Positions 28,795 to 37,673 of a stretch of DNA of 64,000 nucleotides are shown here, in pieces (position 1 is the first letter of the stretch; the number at the start of each line of letters is the position of its first letter). The DNA comes from CAZCFB01 sp964511535 (lineage in GTDB: Bacteria; Myxococcota_A; Polyangia; GCA-2747355; CAZCFB01): positions 62,001 through 126,000 of the forward strand of contig CAZEFW010000001.1 of the NCBI GenBank assembly GCA_964511535.1. The letters run 5' to 3'. Under the pieces are notes generated by a model that was not told where the DNA came from, searched no databases, and saw only the letters and a list, made by a program, of their open reading frames with translations. The position numbers and the translations under genes were made by a program.

Positions 28795-29687
28795 CAGCCC
28801 ACCGGCTCCTCCACCTCCTCGAAGGCTCCGTCGGATGAATCCAGGCGCCTGACGCGGATCCGCGTCAGGGTCTTGCCGTCGGTCTCGTAGAGGTTGTACT
28901 GGGCCCGGCGTGGCGGGTCGTGCTCGCCGAGCCAGGTGCTCGAGGCGCAGCTCACCACCGGGATATCACCCAGAGGGCCGGGGATGCTCGCGCGGGTATG
29001 GTGGTGGATGTGGCCGTGCACCACCAGATCCGCGCCCACCCTGCGCAACATCGCCTTGAGAGCGTCGGCGTCGGTGAGGCGTCGGTCCCAGGAGGCGTGG
29101 GGGCCGCCCAGGGCGTGGTGCAGCGCCAGGATGCGGAAGCGCTCGCGGCAGCGGGGGTCGAGCAGCAAGGCCTCGGCCTGGCGCAGCTGGTGGCTGCCCA
29201 CATCGCCGGTGGAGAGGATCGGCAACGAGGCCCGCGCCGTGTTCAGGCCGACGACGGCGAGCCCGTCGCTGGCCAGGTTCATGTACGGGAAATGCCCGGG
29301 GCCGGGCTGGACATCGCCGCGCAGGTGGCGCCCCAGGATGGCTGAGAACAGCTCGGAGCGCTCCGCCTCGCGGGTGTAGGCGTCGTGGTTGCCCGGCACC
29401 AGGCTCAGCGTGCCGGGGGGCATGCCGAGGCCGTCGAGCACCTCCCCTGCGAGCTCGAACTCGCCAGGCAGCGACAGGTTGCTCACGTCGCCAGTGACCA
29501 CCACATGGTCCGGCCGCTGGTCCTTCACGTCGTTCACCGCCAGCCGCGCCACTTCCACGGGGAACTCGCCGCCGCGGTTGAACAGCAGGTTGGCGGCGCC
29601 GGTGATGCGCTTGTTGAACAGGTCGAGGGGCGTGATGCCCTCGAGGGACAGCAGGTGGAGGTCGGTGATATGAGCTACGAGCGCCAT
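28794..29687 (-). CDS. Calcineurin-like metallophosphoesterase
   Basis: A protein of 297 residues with the five metallophosphoesterase blocks in order: HITDLHL, VVTGDVSN, VPGNHDAY, LALHHAL and VHGHIHHH. The di-metal site is complete. Closest in plan to the CpdA-type (cyclic nucleotide or related phosphodiester) branch, but the substrate is not determinable. It leads a three-gene operon with the PhaC-like and small genes, with a TGATG junction. Confidence 0.9.
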   Translation of the reverse strand: MALVAHITDLHLLSLEGITPLDLFNKRITGAANLLFNRGGEFPVEVARLAVNDVKDQRPDHVVVTGDVSNLSLPGEFELAGEVLDGLGMPPGTLSLVPGNHDAYTREAERSELFSAILGRHLRGDVQPGPGHFPYMNLASDGLAVVGLNTARASLPILSTGDVGSHQLRQAEALLLDPRCRERFRILALHHALGGPHASWDRRLTDADALKAMLRRVGADLVVHGHIHHHTRASIPGPLGDIPVVSCASSTWLGEHDPPRRAQYNLYETDGKTLTRIRVRRLDSSDGAFEEVEEPVG

Positions 29688-29765
29688 GACGCAGGACTAT
29701 TAGCGCGGGGGGGCGCAATGGGCAAGAGGTAGGAGTGGGGGAGGGGGGCGCGGCCAGGTTTGCGT

Positions 29766-29777
29766 GTACGTCTACGT
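29766..29777. repeat. Hexamer repeat, two units (GTACGT CTACGT)
   Basis: Two adjacent hexamers lie 6 bases beyond the stop codon of the minus-strand fusion gene ending at 29783. The motif is the same as at 27368-27391 and 41874-41885, all just 3' of minus-strand genes. Confidence 0.5.
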
Positions 29778-29782
29778 TTGCT

Positions 29783-31735
29783 TTAGTTGGCGACCTGGAT
29801 AGGCTGGTATTCCACGACCTCGCCTCTGCGGCGGGCGGCTTTCTCCAACACCTGTCGCAGGGTGTCGAGGAAGCCCTGGACCATCTCCTCGCTCAGCTCG
29901 CCCATGTTGGCAACCTGGAAGTAGCGGTCCTGCAGGTCGTCCTTGCATCCATAGATGATGTACCCGCGGGCCTTCATCTGCTCGTATAGCTCGCGCCAGG
30001 TGATGTAGGTCGGCGTCTTGACGGTGCAGATGCTGTGGGACTCGTGGCCGGTGTCGGTGAAGCACTCCATGCCCATGGACCGCAGGGCGTCGCGGATCCG
30101 GCGGTTGAGCTGCTGGTAGTGGGCGATGCGGTTGTGCACACCCTGGGACAGGATCTCGTCCAGGGCCGCGTCCAGGGCGAAGAAGCTGCTCACCGCCGGG
30201 GTAAACGGGGTGAGGGACTGCTCCACCGAGATGCGGTGATGGCGCTTGAGGTCGAGGTAGTACACCCGGGGCGCCTGGCCCTCGATGCGGGGCCAGACCC
30301 GGGAGTTGACGCACACGAAGGACACGCCGCTGATGGCGTGCAGGCACTTGTTTGCGCTGGAGATGAGCACGTCGATGTTGTCGCGCCGTACGTCCAGCTC
30401 CTCGCCGCCCAGGCTGCTGACGGCGTCCACGAAGAACAGCACGTCCCGCGCGCGGCACAGGCGGCCGATCTCCCGGATCGGGTTGAGCACGCCCACGGAG
30501 GTCTCGTGGTGGCACATGATGGTGGCTACGATTTCCGGATGAGCGGCAAGTGTCCTGGCCACCAGCTCGGTGTCGATGAGCTCGCCCCATTCGTAGCGCA
30601 GGTGAACCGTGGGGATGTGGTGCACGTCCGCGATTTCGGCGAAGCGCTCACCGAACGCGCCGTTGGAGATCACCAGCAGGGTCCCGTTGGCCGGCACGCA
30701 GGACGAGAGGGCGGCCTCCATGGCCGCGGTGCCCGAGCCTGAGAAGAGGACCACGTCATGGTTGGCGCCGCCGCGGCAGACCCGGCGGATTTTGCGTTTC
30801 AGGCCGGAGACGATGCCGGCGTAGTCGCTGTCGCGGTGGCACACGTCGTGGTGCACCAGGGCGCTCTTGACCCGCGGAGAGGTGAGCACCGGGCCCGGGT
30901 TGAACAGCACGTAGTGGCGCGCGTTCTTCTCGGACAGCAGCCCCTCGACATAGCTCAGGGTGCGGCGCGGATCGTTGGGGCTCGGGGGGGGCGCGGTGTG
31001 GCCCGGCTCCTTGCCGTTGAGGTCGGCGCCGTAGGCCCGCACCAGCCACTCGGCGTGAAGGCGGGTCTCCGGAGAGCAGACCTCCTGCCACTGGCTTCCG
31101 TTGATGTCCCGGGCCTGGATCCGCCGGCCAGCGGGACCAGCCAGGAGCAATGATTCCAGCCCCTTACCTGCGACCAGGGTCTCATCCATGGACCAGAGCA
31201 ACTCCGGGCGTACCGCGGCGATACCCACGGACACGGCGTCGAAATCGTCAAGATCCTGGGCCATGTCGCGCACGGTGCCCGAGGCGGTCCGGACCTTCAT
31301 GGCCGAGCCGAGATCGTAGATCCGGCCGAGATGGCGATCCACCAGCAGGGTCCCTGGTGCGGAGCCCTGGTGGGCGTCTGCGAGGGGCCCGATCAGGTCG
31401 GGCGCGAACAGTAACTGTGACCCGAGGACCAGCACCGGCTCATCCACATGGCTGCGCGCCCGGATGAGGGAGGTGCCGTCCGAGATCCCAGGATCGGAGG
31501 TCTCGACCCAGGTGATCTCGGCGGTGATCTTGGGGTCCGAAGAGACGAGGCGTCGAACCTCCTCTCCACGGTAGCCCACGACGACCACCACCTGATGGAT
31601 CCCCTGGTTCTCCAGGGTCTGTAGGCTGCGCTTGATCAACGGCACGCCGGCCAGCTCCACCATGGGGGCGGGGATGTCCTGACCACCTACGTTCTCAGCT
31701 CTCGGGGGTGTTAGCAGGATAGCTTTCTGGATCAT
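29783..31735 (-). CDS. Degenerate nucleotidyltransferase domain fused to PhnW-type aminotransferase
   Basis: A 650-residue protein. Residues about 1-240 have the nucleotidyltransferase fold of sugar/alcohol-phosphate cytidylyltransferases (VPLIKRSLQTLENQGI, VVVVVGYRGEEV). The signature is lost: LAAGxGxR appears as LLTPPRAEN, the PKP lysine is Ala23, and the metal Asp of the GDH motif is Ser106. Residues about 290-640 match 2-aminoethylphosphonate:pyruvate transaminase: FNPGPVLTSPRVK, FSGSGTAAMEAAL, VDAVSSLGG, and SSANKCLH with the PLP lysine Lys463. PntC-PhnW fusions that activate aminoethylphosphonate are known; here only the aminotransferase looks intact. ATG 31735 is chosen since the 51 upstream codons look non-coding. 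PepM is not in the window. Beside polysaccharide genes, it may supply an aminoethylphosphonate-like decoration (inference). Confidence 0.8.
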   Translation of the reverse strand: MIQKAILLTPPRAENVGGQDIPAPMVELAGVPLIKRSLQTLENQGIHQVVVVVGYRGEEVRRLVSSDPKITAEITWVETSDPGISDGTSLIRARSHVDEPVLVLGSQLLFAPDLIGPLADAHQGSAPGTLLVDRHLGRIYDLGSAMKVRTASGTVRDMAQDLDDFDAVSVGIAAVRPELLWSMDETLVAGKGLESLLLAGPAGRRIQARDINGSQWQEVCSPETRLHAEWLVRAYGADLNGKEPGHTAPPPSPNDPRRTLSYVEGLLSEKNARHYVLFNPGPVLTSPRVKSALVHHDVCHRDSDYAGIVSGLKRKIRRVCRGGANHDVVLFSGSGTAAMEAALSSCVPANGTLLVISNGAFGERFAEIADVHHIPTVHLRYEWGELIDTELVARTLAAHPEIVATIMCHHETSVGVLNPIREIGRLCRARDVLFFVDAVSSLGGEELDVRRDNIDVLISSANKCLHAISGVSFVCVNSRVWPRIEGQAPRVYYLDLKRHHRISVEQSLTPFTPAVSSFFALDAALDEILSQGVHNRIAHYQQLNRRIRDALRSMGMECFTDTGHESHSICTVKTPTYITWRELYEQMKARGYIIYGCKDDLQDRYFQVANMGELSEEMVQGFLDTLRQVLEKAARRRGEVVEYQPIQVAN

Positions 31736-32061
31736 CGGCTTCGCTCTCGCTTCAACTTCGGGACCACATCTGCCCGGGTGTACGCAAGATCTGTTCCATG
31801 CTCCCTTCCGCGCCGTACTCCCCTCTCCACCACCTCTTCGGTGCCGCACCGCGACAGGTTTCCGACAGGAGTGGTGAAACATTGACACCCTGTGGACATG
31901 CCTGACGCTCGCGCCGCCACCTTCCGAAACCTACCCGTCGTACAAAATCGCACCCCTATTACAGCCCCGGACCGGACTATGTCAAATATTTGACCTTTCC
32001 TGGCTCCAGGCTGTGACCGGCAAACAGGGATCCGGGCCCAAGGTCTGCTATTATTGGCCGC
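31736..32061. other. Divergent intergenic region with a 14-base perfect palindrome
   Basis: No gene is seen in these 326 bases between two divergently read genes. A perfect palindrome, GTCAAATATTTGAC, occupies 31981-31994. On the minus strand it overlaps a perfect -35 hexamer TTGACA (about 31980-31985 in plus coordinates), followed after 18 bases by TAATAG, a poor -10. A TATTAT at 32049 is close to the plus-strand start. A regulator binding the palindrome could control the fusion gene; this is inference. Confidence 0.45.
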
Positions 32062-33639
32062 ATGATCGGACCAGGAAGACCATGGGCGGCGGCCGTGGGG
32101 GCGTGCGCGCTGGGGCTCGTGCTGGGGTGCTCGGGCGGCAGCGCCAGCGGTACGCCCCAGCTCCAGACCGGCCAACAGGCCGCAGCCCCACCTGCTACCC
32201 CGGCGCCCGCCAGGCAGCTGGCAGCCGAGGCGGCCACGCCGGCGACGATGACGATCCAGCAGCTGCGCCAGGCAGACAGGGGCAAGCCGAGGCCGCGACG
32301 GCTGCCCACCGTCTCCGCCATCAAGTGGGACCGGTTCCCGGACCCGCTGGGAGAGGAGTACGGCAGCTCGGGCAAGGTGAAGGTGATCAGCCCTGGCAAG
32401 GACGGCGCCGTCTCCGAGGCCGTGATGGCGGCGGGCAAGGGGGACATCATCTTGCTCCGCGGCGGGACCTACAAGGAGGGGCCCACCGACGATGACGCCG
32501 CCATCCGCATCGAGCAGGATGGCCTGGTGCTCCGGTCAGTGCCGGGCGAGCGGGCGAAGATCGTGCCCCGGGTGCCGCTGAACAAGCGGGGCATCCTCAT
32601 CGGCGGCTCCCACGTGATGGTCCAGGGCATCGACCTGGTGGGCTTCACCTCGGCGGGCGTGGGCATCGGCAAGATCGGCGTCACGGTCAAGGGCACGGTG
32701 CTGTCGGACATGATGATCGACCTGCCGGGCAGCGGGCAGTGGGTGGACGGCGTGACAATCTGGCCCGACCTGCGGGGACAGGACAAGGCGGCTGTGGACG
32801 GCGTGCTGTTCCGTAACCTGGTGGTCAAGGGGGCCTCGCTGGGCGTGAGCTGTAACGGCGGCCCCTGCAACAACCTCTGGTTCGAGAACTTGCTGGTGCG
32901 GGGCGCCCCGGGGACCGGCTCGGGCGCCGACACCGTGGCCGTGGAGGACGGCGAGAACGTGGTGCTGGTCAACGTCGAGGTGACCGGCGCGTCTGCCGAC
33001 GGCATCGACCTCAAGGCGCGGGACGTGCTGGTCTACGGCTGCAAGATCCACAACGTGCGGCGCAACGGCCTGAAGATGTGGCACGGCGGAGACGTGATCA
33101 ACACCGTGATCCACCACACCGGCGCCGACGCCTCGGTGGTGATGTTCAAGGGGACCTACCGCATGCTCAACTCGCTGGTGGCGTTCCACAACTACAAGGG
33201 CCCCAAGAGCTACAACCTGACCGCCGGCTACGGCGTGGACGAGCCGATCAAGGTGTCCCTGATCAACTCCATCTTCTACAACACCTCGGGCGGGCTCTTC
33301 TTCTCCAACCGGGCCAACGTCAAGGTGCAGCGCTGCATCTTCTCGGGCATCAAGACCGGCAGCATCATGCGGGTGCGCAGCAAGGGCAGGGCAGTGAACC
33401 TGACCCCGCTGGCCTTCACGGCGCGCGCGGCGGCCCTGGGGCTGGGCAAGGGCAACCGGGTGACCGACCCGGGCTTCATCAAGGCGGCGGACGGCAACTT
33501 CAGGCTGCGCAAGGGGAGCGCCGCGCTGGACAGGGGCGTGGTGGTTCAGCCGTTCCCGGACGTGGACGCGGCCGGCGCACCGAGAGTGCAGGGCAAGGCG
33601 CCTGACATCGGGCCGTACGAGGGCGCCCCACAGCAGTGA
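32062..33639 (+). CDS. Right-handed parallel beta-helix lipoprotein
   Basis: A protein of 525 residues with a lipoprotein signal (LGLVLGCSGG). After a Pro/Ala linker, residues about 120-520 show successive beta-helix rungs: GDIILLRGGTYKEG, HVMVQGIDLVGF, VVLVNVEVTGASADGIDLKARDVLVYGC and LINSIFYNTSGGLFFSNR. The ending DPGFIKAADGNFRLRKGSAALDRG is a choice-of-anchor/PL6-like finish. Such folds are found in polysaccharide lyases, epimerases and surface adhesins; catalytic residues cannot be assigned. It opens the plus-strand polysaccharide genes, which suggests action on an exported glycan. Confidence 0.85.
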   Translation: MIGPGRPWAAAVGACALGLVLGCSGGSASGTPQLQTGQQAAAPPATPAPARQLAAEAATPATMTIQQLRQADRGKPRPRRLPTVSAIKWDRFPDPLGEEYGSSGKVKVISPGKDGAVSEAVMAAGKGDIILLRGGTYKEGPTDDDAAIRIEQDGLVLRSVPGERAKIVPRVPLNKRGILIGGSHVMVQGIDLVGFTSAGVGIGKIGVTVKGTVLSDMMIDLPGSGQWVDGVTIWPDLRGQDKAAVDGVLFRNLVVKGASLGVSCNGGPCNNLWFENLLVRGAPGTGSGADTVAVEDGENVVLVNVEVTGASADGIDLKARDVLVYGCKIHNVRRNGLKMWHGGDVINTVIHHTGADASVVMFKGTYRMLNSLVAFHNYKGPKSYNLTAGYGVDEPIKVSLINSIFYNTSGGLFFSNRANVKVQRCIFSGIKTGSIMRVRSKGRAVNLTPLAFTARAAALGLGKGNRVTDPGFIKAADGNFRLRKGSAALDRGVVVQPFPDVDAAGAPRVQGKAPDIGPYEGAPQQ

Positions 33640-33669
33640 TGATCCGGCGCGAGGGGTGCACCTGAGATC

Positions 33670-35202
33670 ATGGGCCTGATCATTACCATCGCGGTGGGGA
33701 TCGGGGCGCTCGCCTGCCTGATCAATCCGGCGGCGGGGCTGGCCGCGTACCTCGCCACGATCATCATCCGGCCCAACGAGTGGATCGAGGGCATCAAGGT
33801 GCCCGCCATCCCGGCCATGATCGTGATGATGTCGCTGGGCGCCCTGCTGCACATGGGCAGATCCAACACTGCCCCTGAGGTGGAGGGGGTGGCCCCGCTG
33901 AAGTCGAGCAAGCTGATGGTGGCCATGGTGATGCTGCTGGTCCTGCACTTCATCGTGTTCCCGTCAGGGGTGGATCTGCGGGGCTGGATCCTGGGCGAGG
34001 CAGCGCCAACGATCCTGATGCTGATCTACTTCACCCGGCACATGAACACGCCGGAGCGGCTGCAAACCTCCCTCACGGCCGTGACCCTCTCGAGCATTGT
34101 CATGGCGTTCAACGCCGGCTACATCCACTTCTTCCGCAAGGGTGAGCGGGCCTGGGCGGAGACCGATATGGGAGTGCGGTTCATCGGCTTCGGCGAACCG
34201 TGGAACAGCTATCACCTGCACGGCATGCGGCTGCAGGGGCCGGGCAACAGCATCTGGGGCAACCCCAACGACTTCGGCATGCTCGTCAACTGGGCCATCC
34301 TCGGCTGCATCTTCTACATGCGGCGGCAGGGGAGCAAGTTGCTCAAGCTGGCGGCCATGGGGTGCATCGCGGTGCTGGGGGGCGTGCTCTTTTTGACCGG
34401 TTCGCGGGGCGGGCAGCTGCAGCTCGGCATCAACCTGTGGATGGCGTTCGTGGGGGGAAAGCGCAAGGTGCTGGGCATCTTCCTGCTGGTGGTGGCCCTG
34501 GTGGGCGTGCTGGTGGTGCTGCCGCGGCTCTCGCCTGACCGCGCCGACTCGGCGGCCTCCAAGAGCGAGCGAACCGAGCTGCTGAAGGCCTCCTACAGGC
34601 TGTTCAAGATGTACCCGATCTACGGCTGCGGGTTCTATCGGTTCACGAGCCAGAACGACTTCAAGTCGCTGCTGCCGCACAACGTCTACGCCCAGTGCCT
34701 GGCCGAGACCGGGATCATCGGGGGGCTGATCTTCTTCAGCATGATCTGGTACCTGCGGAGGGAGACCAGCGCTGCGGTGAAGTGGTTTCAGAAGTTCGCG
34801 CCGTTCAACGAGGCGTACCTGGCCCAGTGCATCGGCGCGCTGCAGCTGAGCTTCAGCGTATTCATCCTCTTTTCGAACCAGTTCATGCGCTACACCTTCG
34901 CCCTGGTGATGACCATGGCCATGGGCCTGTTCAACGCCATGCTGGTGGCGGCCGCGGCGCGGAAGGAGGCGGATGACCAGGCCGAGGGAGAGGCCACCGC
35001 CGACGAGGCGGGTCAGGTGGGGCGCGAGGTGGAGATCGAGGGGGAGCTGGTGCCGGAGCGCCGCCAGGGCCAGGGCCGGGGCCGCCCGGTCCCGCAGAAG
35101 CGGCGCCTCGGCCCGGGGCAGGGGCGTCGGCCGCCCCGCGGGGAGCGCATGGAGCGTCCTGCGCGGCCGCGGCGGCTGCCTCCGCGGCGGGACAGGGAGT
35201 AG
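33670..35202 (+). CDS. O-antigen ligase / exopolysaccharide polymerase family membrane protein
   Basis: A 510-residue protein with about ten membrane helices and a large periplasmic loop between about residues 300 and 345 (KSERTELLKASYRLFKMYPI, YGCGFYRF, LPHNVYAQCLAETGI), the Wzy_C/WaaL signature. Such enzymes join or polymerise undecaprenyl-linked glycans at the periplasmic face. An additional cytosolic tail of about 75 residues is acidic then Arg/Pro-rich. It starts 30 bases after the beta-helix gene and precedes the deacetylase by 9 bases, all one strand. Confidence 0.88.
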   Translation: MGLIITIAVGIGALACLINPAAGLAAYLATIIIRPNEWIEGIKVPAIPAMIVMMSLGALLHMGRSNTAPEVEGVAPLKSSKLMVAMVMLLVLHFIVFPSGVDLRGWILGEAAPTILMLIYFTRHMNTPERLQTSLTAVTLSSIVMAFNAGYIHFFRKGERAWAETDMGVRFIGFGEPWNSYHLHGMRLQGPGNSIWGNPNDFGMLVNWAILGCIFYMRRQGSKLLKLAAMGCIAVLGGVLFLTGSRGGQLQLGINLWMAFVGGKRKVLGIFLLVVALVGVLVVLPRLSPDRADSAASKSERTELLKASYRLFKMYPIYGCGFYRFTSQNDFKSLLPHNVYAQCLAETGIIGGLIFFSMIWYLRRETSAAVKWFQKFAPFNEAYLAQCIGALQLSFSVFILFSNQFMRYTFALVMTMAMGLFNAMLVAAAARKEADDQAEGEATADEAGQVGREVEIEGELVPERRQGQGRGRPVPQKRRLGPGQGRRPPRGERMERPARPRRLPPRRDRE

Positions 35203-35211
35203 GGCCGCGGG

Positions 35212-36237
35212 ATGCCGGGCAAGAAGCAGCTGCTGTCGGGGATCCTCCGTCGCACAGGCGCGCTGAGCCTGCACAGGGCGCTGCTGGGGCCGCTGCACCG
35301 GGGGCGGCTGCTGGTGTTCAACTACCACCGCATCCGGCCGGATGATCAGGGGTTCACGCCGGCGTTCGAGCAGGACGTCTACCACACCACCGCGAGCCGC
35401 TTCGAGGCGCAGGTGCGGTGGCTGACCAGGCACACCACGCTGCTGTCCGAGGAGCGCCTGCTGGAGCACCTGGCCGGCGCGCCGTTCAGGGGGCGGCGGC
35501 CGGCGGCGGTGATCACCTTCGACGACGGCTACGCGGACAACTTCAGCCTCGCGTACCCGGTGCTGCAACGGCTGGGCGCGCCGGCCATGGTCTTCGTGGC
35601 CACCGACCTGGTGGATCGGGGCAGGGTGGGGTGGTGGGATCACATCGCCTGGCTGGTGCGCCACGCCACGCGGCCGGTGGTGGAGCTGGACGGCGCGCGC
35701 TTCGAGGTGCCCGGGCAGGCGCGGCAGGCAGCGGACCACTTTCAGCGCCGCATGAAGCTGGAGCCTGCCGCCCAAACAGCCGACCTGCTGGAACGCCTGG
35801 CCGACGCGTGCGGGGCATCACCGGCGCCGCCGGAGGTGCAGCGGCGTGAGATGCTCAGCTGGGAGCAGGCGCGCGAGATGGAGGCCGGCGGCGTGGCCAT
35901 CCGCTGCCACACCCACACCCACAGGGTGCTGGCCACCCTGACGCGGGCGGAGCAGGAGCAGGAGCTTGTGCGCTGTCGCGAGCTGCTGCGCGAGCGGCTG
36001 GGGGTGACCGCCCGGACCCTGGCCTACCCGGTGGGCGGCTCGGCGCACGTGGACCCCGGGGCCGTACAGCTGGCTCGAGAGCTGGGCTACCGCGCCGCGT
36101 TCACCTACCTCACCGGCCACAATCGCTGGGGCTCGCTTGACCCCATGCGCATCAGCCGAATGGAGGGCCCGGCCACCGTGGACCTGCTGGCCGGCTTCGC
36201 CACCCTCCCCGAGCTCCTCGCCCGCCCCTCGAGCTGA
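35212..36237 (+). CDS. Polysaccharide deacetylase (NodB homology)
   Basis: A 341-residue carbohydrate esterase family 4-type protein. The metal motif is VITFDDGYADNF. The HxxxH-type motif is weak, with AIRCHTHTHRVLA (near residue 225) as the candidate metal histidines, and the conserved arginine is in TLAYPVGG. It removes N-acetyl groups from a glycan such as the adjacent exopolysaccharide. No signal peptide is evident, so location is uncertain. Confidence 0.88.
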   Translation: MPGKKQLLSGILRRTGALSLHRALLGPLHRGRLLVFNYHRIRPDDQGFTPAFEQDVYHTTASRFEAQVRWLTRHTTLLSEERLLEHLAGAPFRGRRPAAVITFDDGYADNFSLAYPVLQRLGAPAMVFVATDLVDRGRVGWWDHIAWLVRHATRPVVELDGARFEVPGQARQAADHFQRRMKLEPAAQTADLLERLADACGASPAPPEVQRREMLSWEQAREMEAGGVAIRCHTHTHRVLATLTRAEQEQELVRCRELLRERLGVTARTLAYPVGGSAHVDPGAVQLARELGYRAAFTYLTGHNRWGSLDPMRISRMEGPATVDLLAGFATLPELLARPSS

Positions 36238-36241
36238 CCAC

Positions 36242-36288
36242 AATAAAATGTCATACAGGGGGGTCTGACCCCGCCACTTGACATTTTA
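36242..36288. repeat. REP-like palindromic element, copy 1
   Basis: The 10-base arms TAAAATGTCA (36244-36253) and TGACATTTTA (36279-36288) are perfect inverted repeats flanking GGGGTCTGACCCC, itself a palindrome around one base, so a two-part stem can form. The element lies just after the deacetylase gene. Confidence 0.85.
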
Positions 36289-36317
36289 TCGGAGAACCAT
36301 TGAGGAAATCGGCGAAG

Positions 36318-36363
36318 AATAAAATGTCATATAGGGGGGTCTGACCCCGCCACTTGACATTTT
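36318..36363. repeat. REP-like palindromic element, copy 2
   Basis: Same element as copy 1 in the same orientation, one base different over 46. It ends exactly at the stop codon of the minus-strand glycosyltransferase (TAG complement at 36364-36366). The two copies are 29 bases apart and fill the space between convergent genes. Confidence 0.85.
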
Positions 36364-37572
36364 CTACAGGGGACAGCTGGCGTAGCGGTCTTCGTATTCG
36401 GTGGCCAGGGCGCCGCCGATGGCTTGCCAGGAGTAGCGATCCGTGGCGAGCTGTTTTCCCGCGGCGGCCAGGGTGGGGCCGAGGTCGGGGGTGGCGGCGA
36501 GGCGCGCCGCTGCGGCGGCGAACTGCTCGGGCGTCTCGGCCAGGAGGTAATGCTCATCGGGCACGGCCTCGATCCCCTCGATGCCCACCGCCGTGGAGAC
36601 CACGGGCACGCCCGCTGCGAAAGCCTCGAGGATCTTCAGGCGCGTGCCGCCGCCCACGCGCATGGGAACCAACAAGGCCAGCGCGCCGCGCATGAAGGGG
36701 CGCACGTCGGGCACCGTGCCGGTGACGGTGACCCCGTCGACCCCCTGGCGCTCCAGCAGCGCCTTGCCCGGGTTGCGGCCCACCACCACGAACTCCAGGG
36801 CGGGCATCTGCCGGCGCATCTCGGGCCAGATCTCGTCGAGGAAGGCGAGCACCGCGTTCTGATTGGGCGCCCAGTCCATGGAGCCCGTGAAGAACACATG
36901 GCCGCGACGCTCGGGGGAGACCTGCTCGCCGAAGTAGTCCACGTCCACGCCGTTGGGCACCACCCGGGTCGCCGGCCCCGGCGCGCCGGTGAGCCGGAGC
37001 AGTGCCTCGCCGTCCGCCTCCGAGCAGAGCAGCACCAGATCCGCGGCCTCGCACAGGCCAGCCTCGGCGCGCTCCAGCAGGCTGGCCTGCTGCGCGAACA
37101 GCGCGCGCCGGTGGATCGGCTCCTTGTCGTCCCGGGCGAACCGCCGCCAGATGACGCTCTCCACGTTATGTTCGTCCACGATGTAGGGCAGCCCGCTGTC
37201 GAGGCCGTAGGGGGCCATGTGCAGGTGGTCGCAGTGCACCACCTGGCAGAGGCCGGCGCGCTTCAGCTCGCGCAGCCGGTTCGCGATGCAGGGGCTCTGG
37301 TACTTGACGAGGTTGTAGGGCAGCGGGCCCGCCAGACCGCGAGCCAGCTGAACCGCGCCGCCCAGGCGGCCGGGCCGGGGGAACAGCTCGGCCCGCACGC
37401 CGAGCTGGCGCAGGCGCTCGAGGCCGCCAGACGGGGGCGCCTCACCCTCCAGGGCGAGCAGGGTGACCCGGTGCTGTCGGGCCAGGGCGGCGAGCAGGTG
37501 GTAGGTGCGGATCTTGCCGCCTGTGTCCAGCGGCCAGGGGAGCTGCGGGGCGAGGAAAGCGAGGTCGAGCAT
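36364..37572 (-). CDS. Glycosyltransferase family 4
   Basis: A protein of 402 residues with the GT-B fold. MLDLAFLAPQLPWPLDTGGKIR begins the acceptor domain, VVPNGVDVDYF opens the donor domain, GSMDWAPNQNAVLAF is the GT4 glycine motif, and GGGTRLKILEAFAAGVPVVST is the E-x7-E-type nucleotide-sugar loop. ATG 37572 is chosen over an in-frame TTG at 37581. The gene is read against the neighbouring plus-strand glycan genes. It resembles Stp1-type transferases of exopolysaccharide clusters. Donor sugar is unknown. Confidence 0.9.
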   Translation of the reverse strand: MLDLAFLAPQLPWPLDTGGKIRTYHLLAALARQHRVTLLALEGEAPPSGGLERLRQLGVRAELFPRPGRLGGAVQLARGLAGPLPYNLVKYQSPCIANRLRELKRAGLCQVVHCDHLHMAPYGLDSGLPYIVDEHNVESVIWRRFARDDKEPIHRRALFAQQASLLERAEAGLCEAADLVLLCSEADGEALLRLTGAPGPATRVVPNGVDVDYFGEQVSPERRGHVFFTGSMDWAPNQNAVLAFLDEIWPEMRRQMPALEFVVVGRNPGKALLERQGVDGVTVTGTVPDVRPFMRGALALLVPMRVGGGTRLKILEAFAAGVPVVSTAVGIEGIEAVPDEHYLLAETPEQFAAAAARLAATPDLGPTLAAAGKQLATDRYSWQAIGGALATEYEDRYASCPL

Positions 37573-37605
37573 CGCGAGCAAGGTAGCATGATTGCGGGAG
37601 GTTCA

Positions 37606-37640
37606 CAGTCGCCAGTCCGCAGACGTCAGTCGACAGTGGC
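37606..37640. repeat. Tandem heptamer repeat (CAGTCGN), 5 copies
   Basis: Five heptamers, CAGTCGC, CAGTCCG, CAGACGT, CAGTCGA and CAGTGGC, stand between two divergent glycosyltransferase genes. A shorter array of the same unit is at 53855-53875. Confidence 0.8.
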
Positions 37641-37673
37641 GTGTCTCGGCCCTCTCGGGTAATACAGGAGCAG

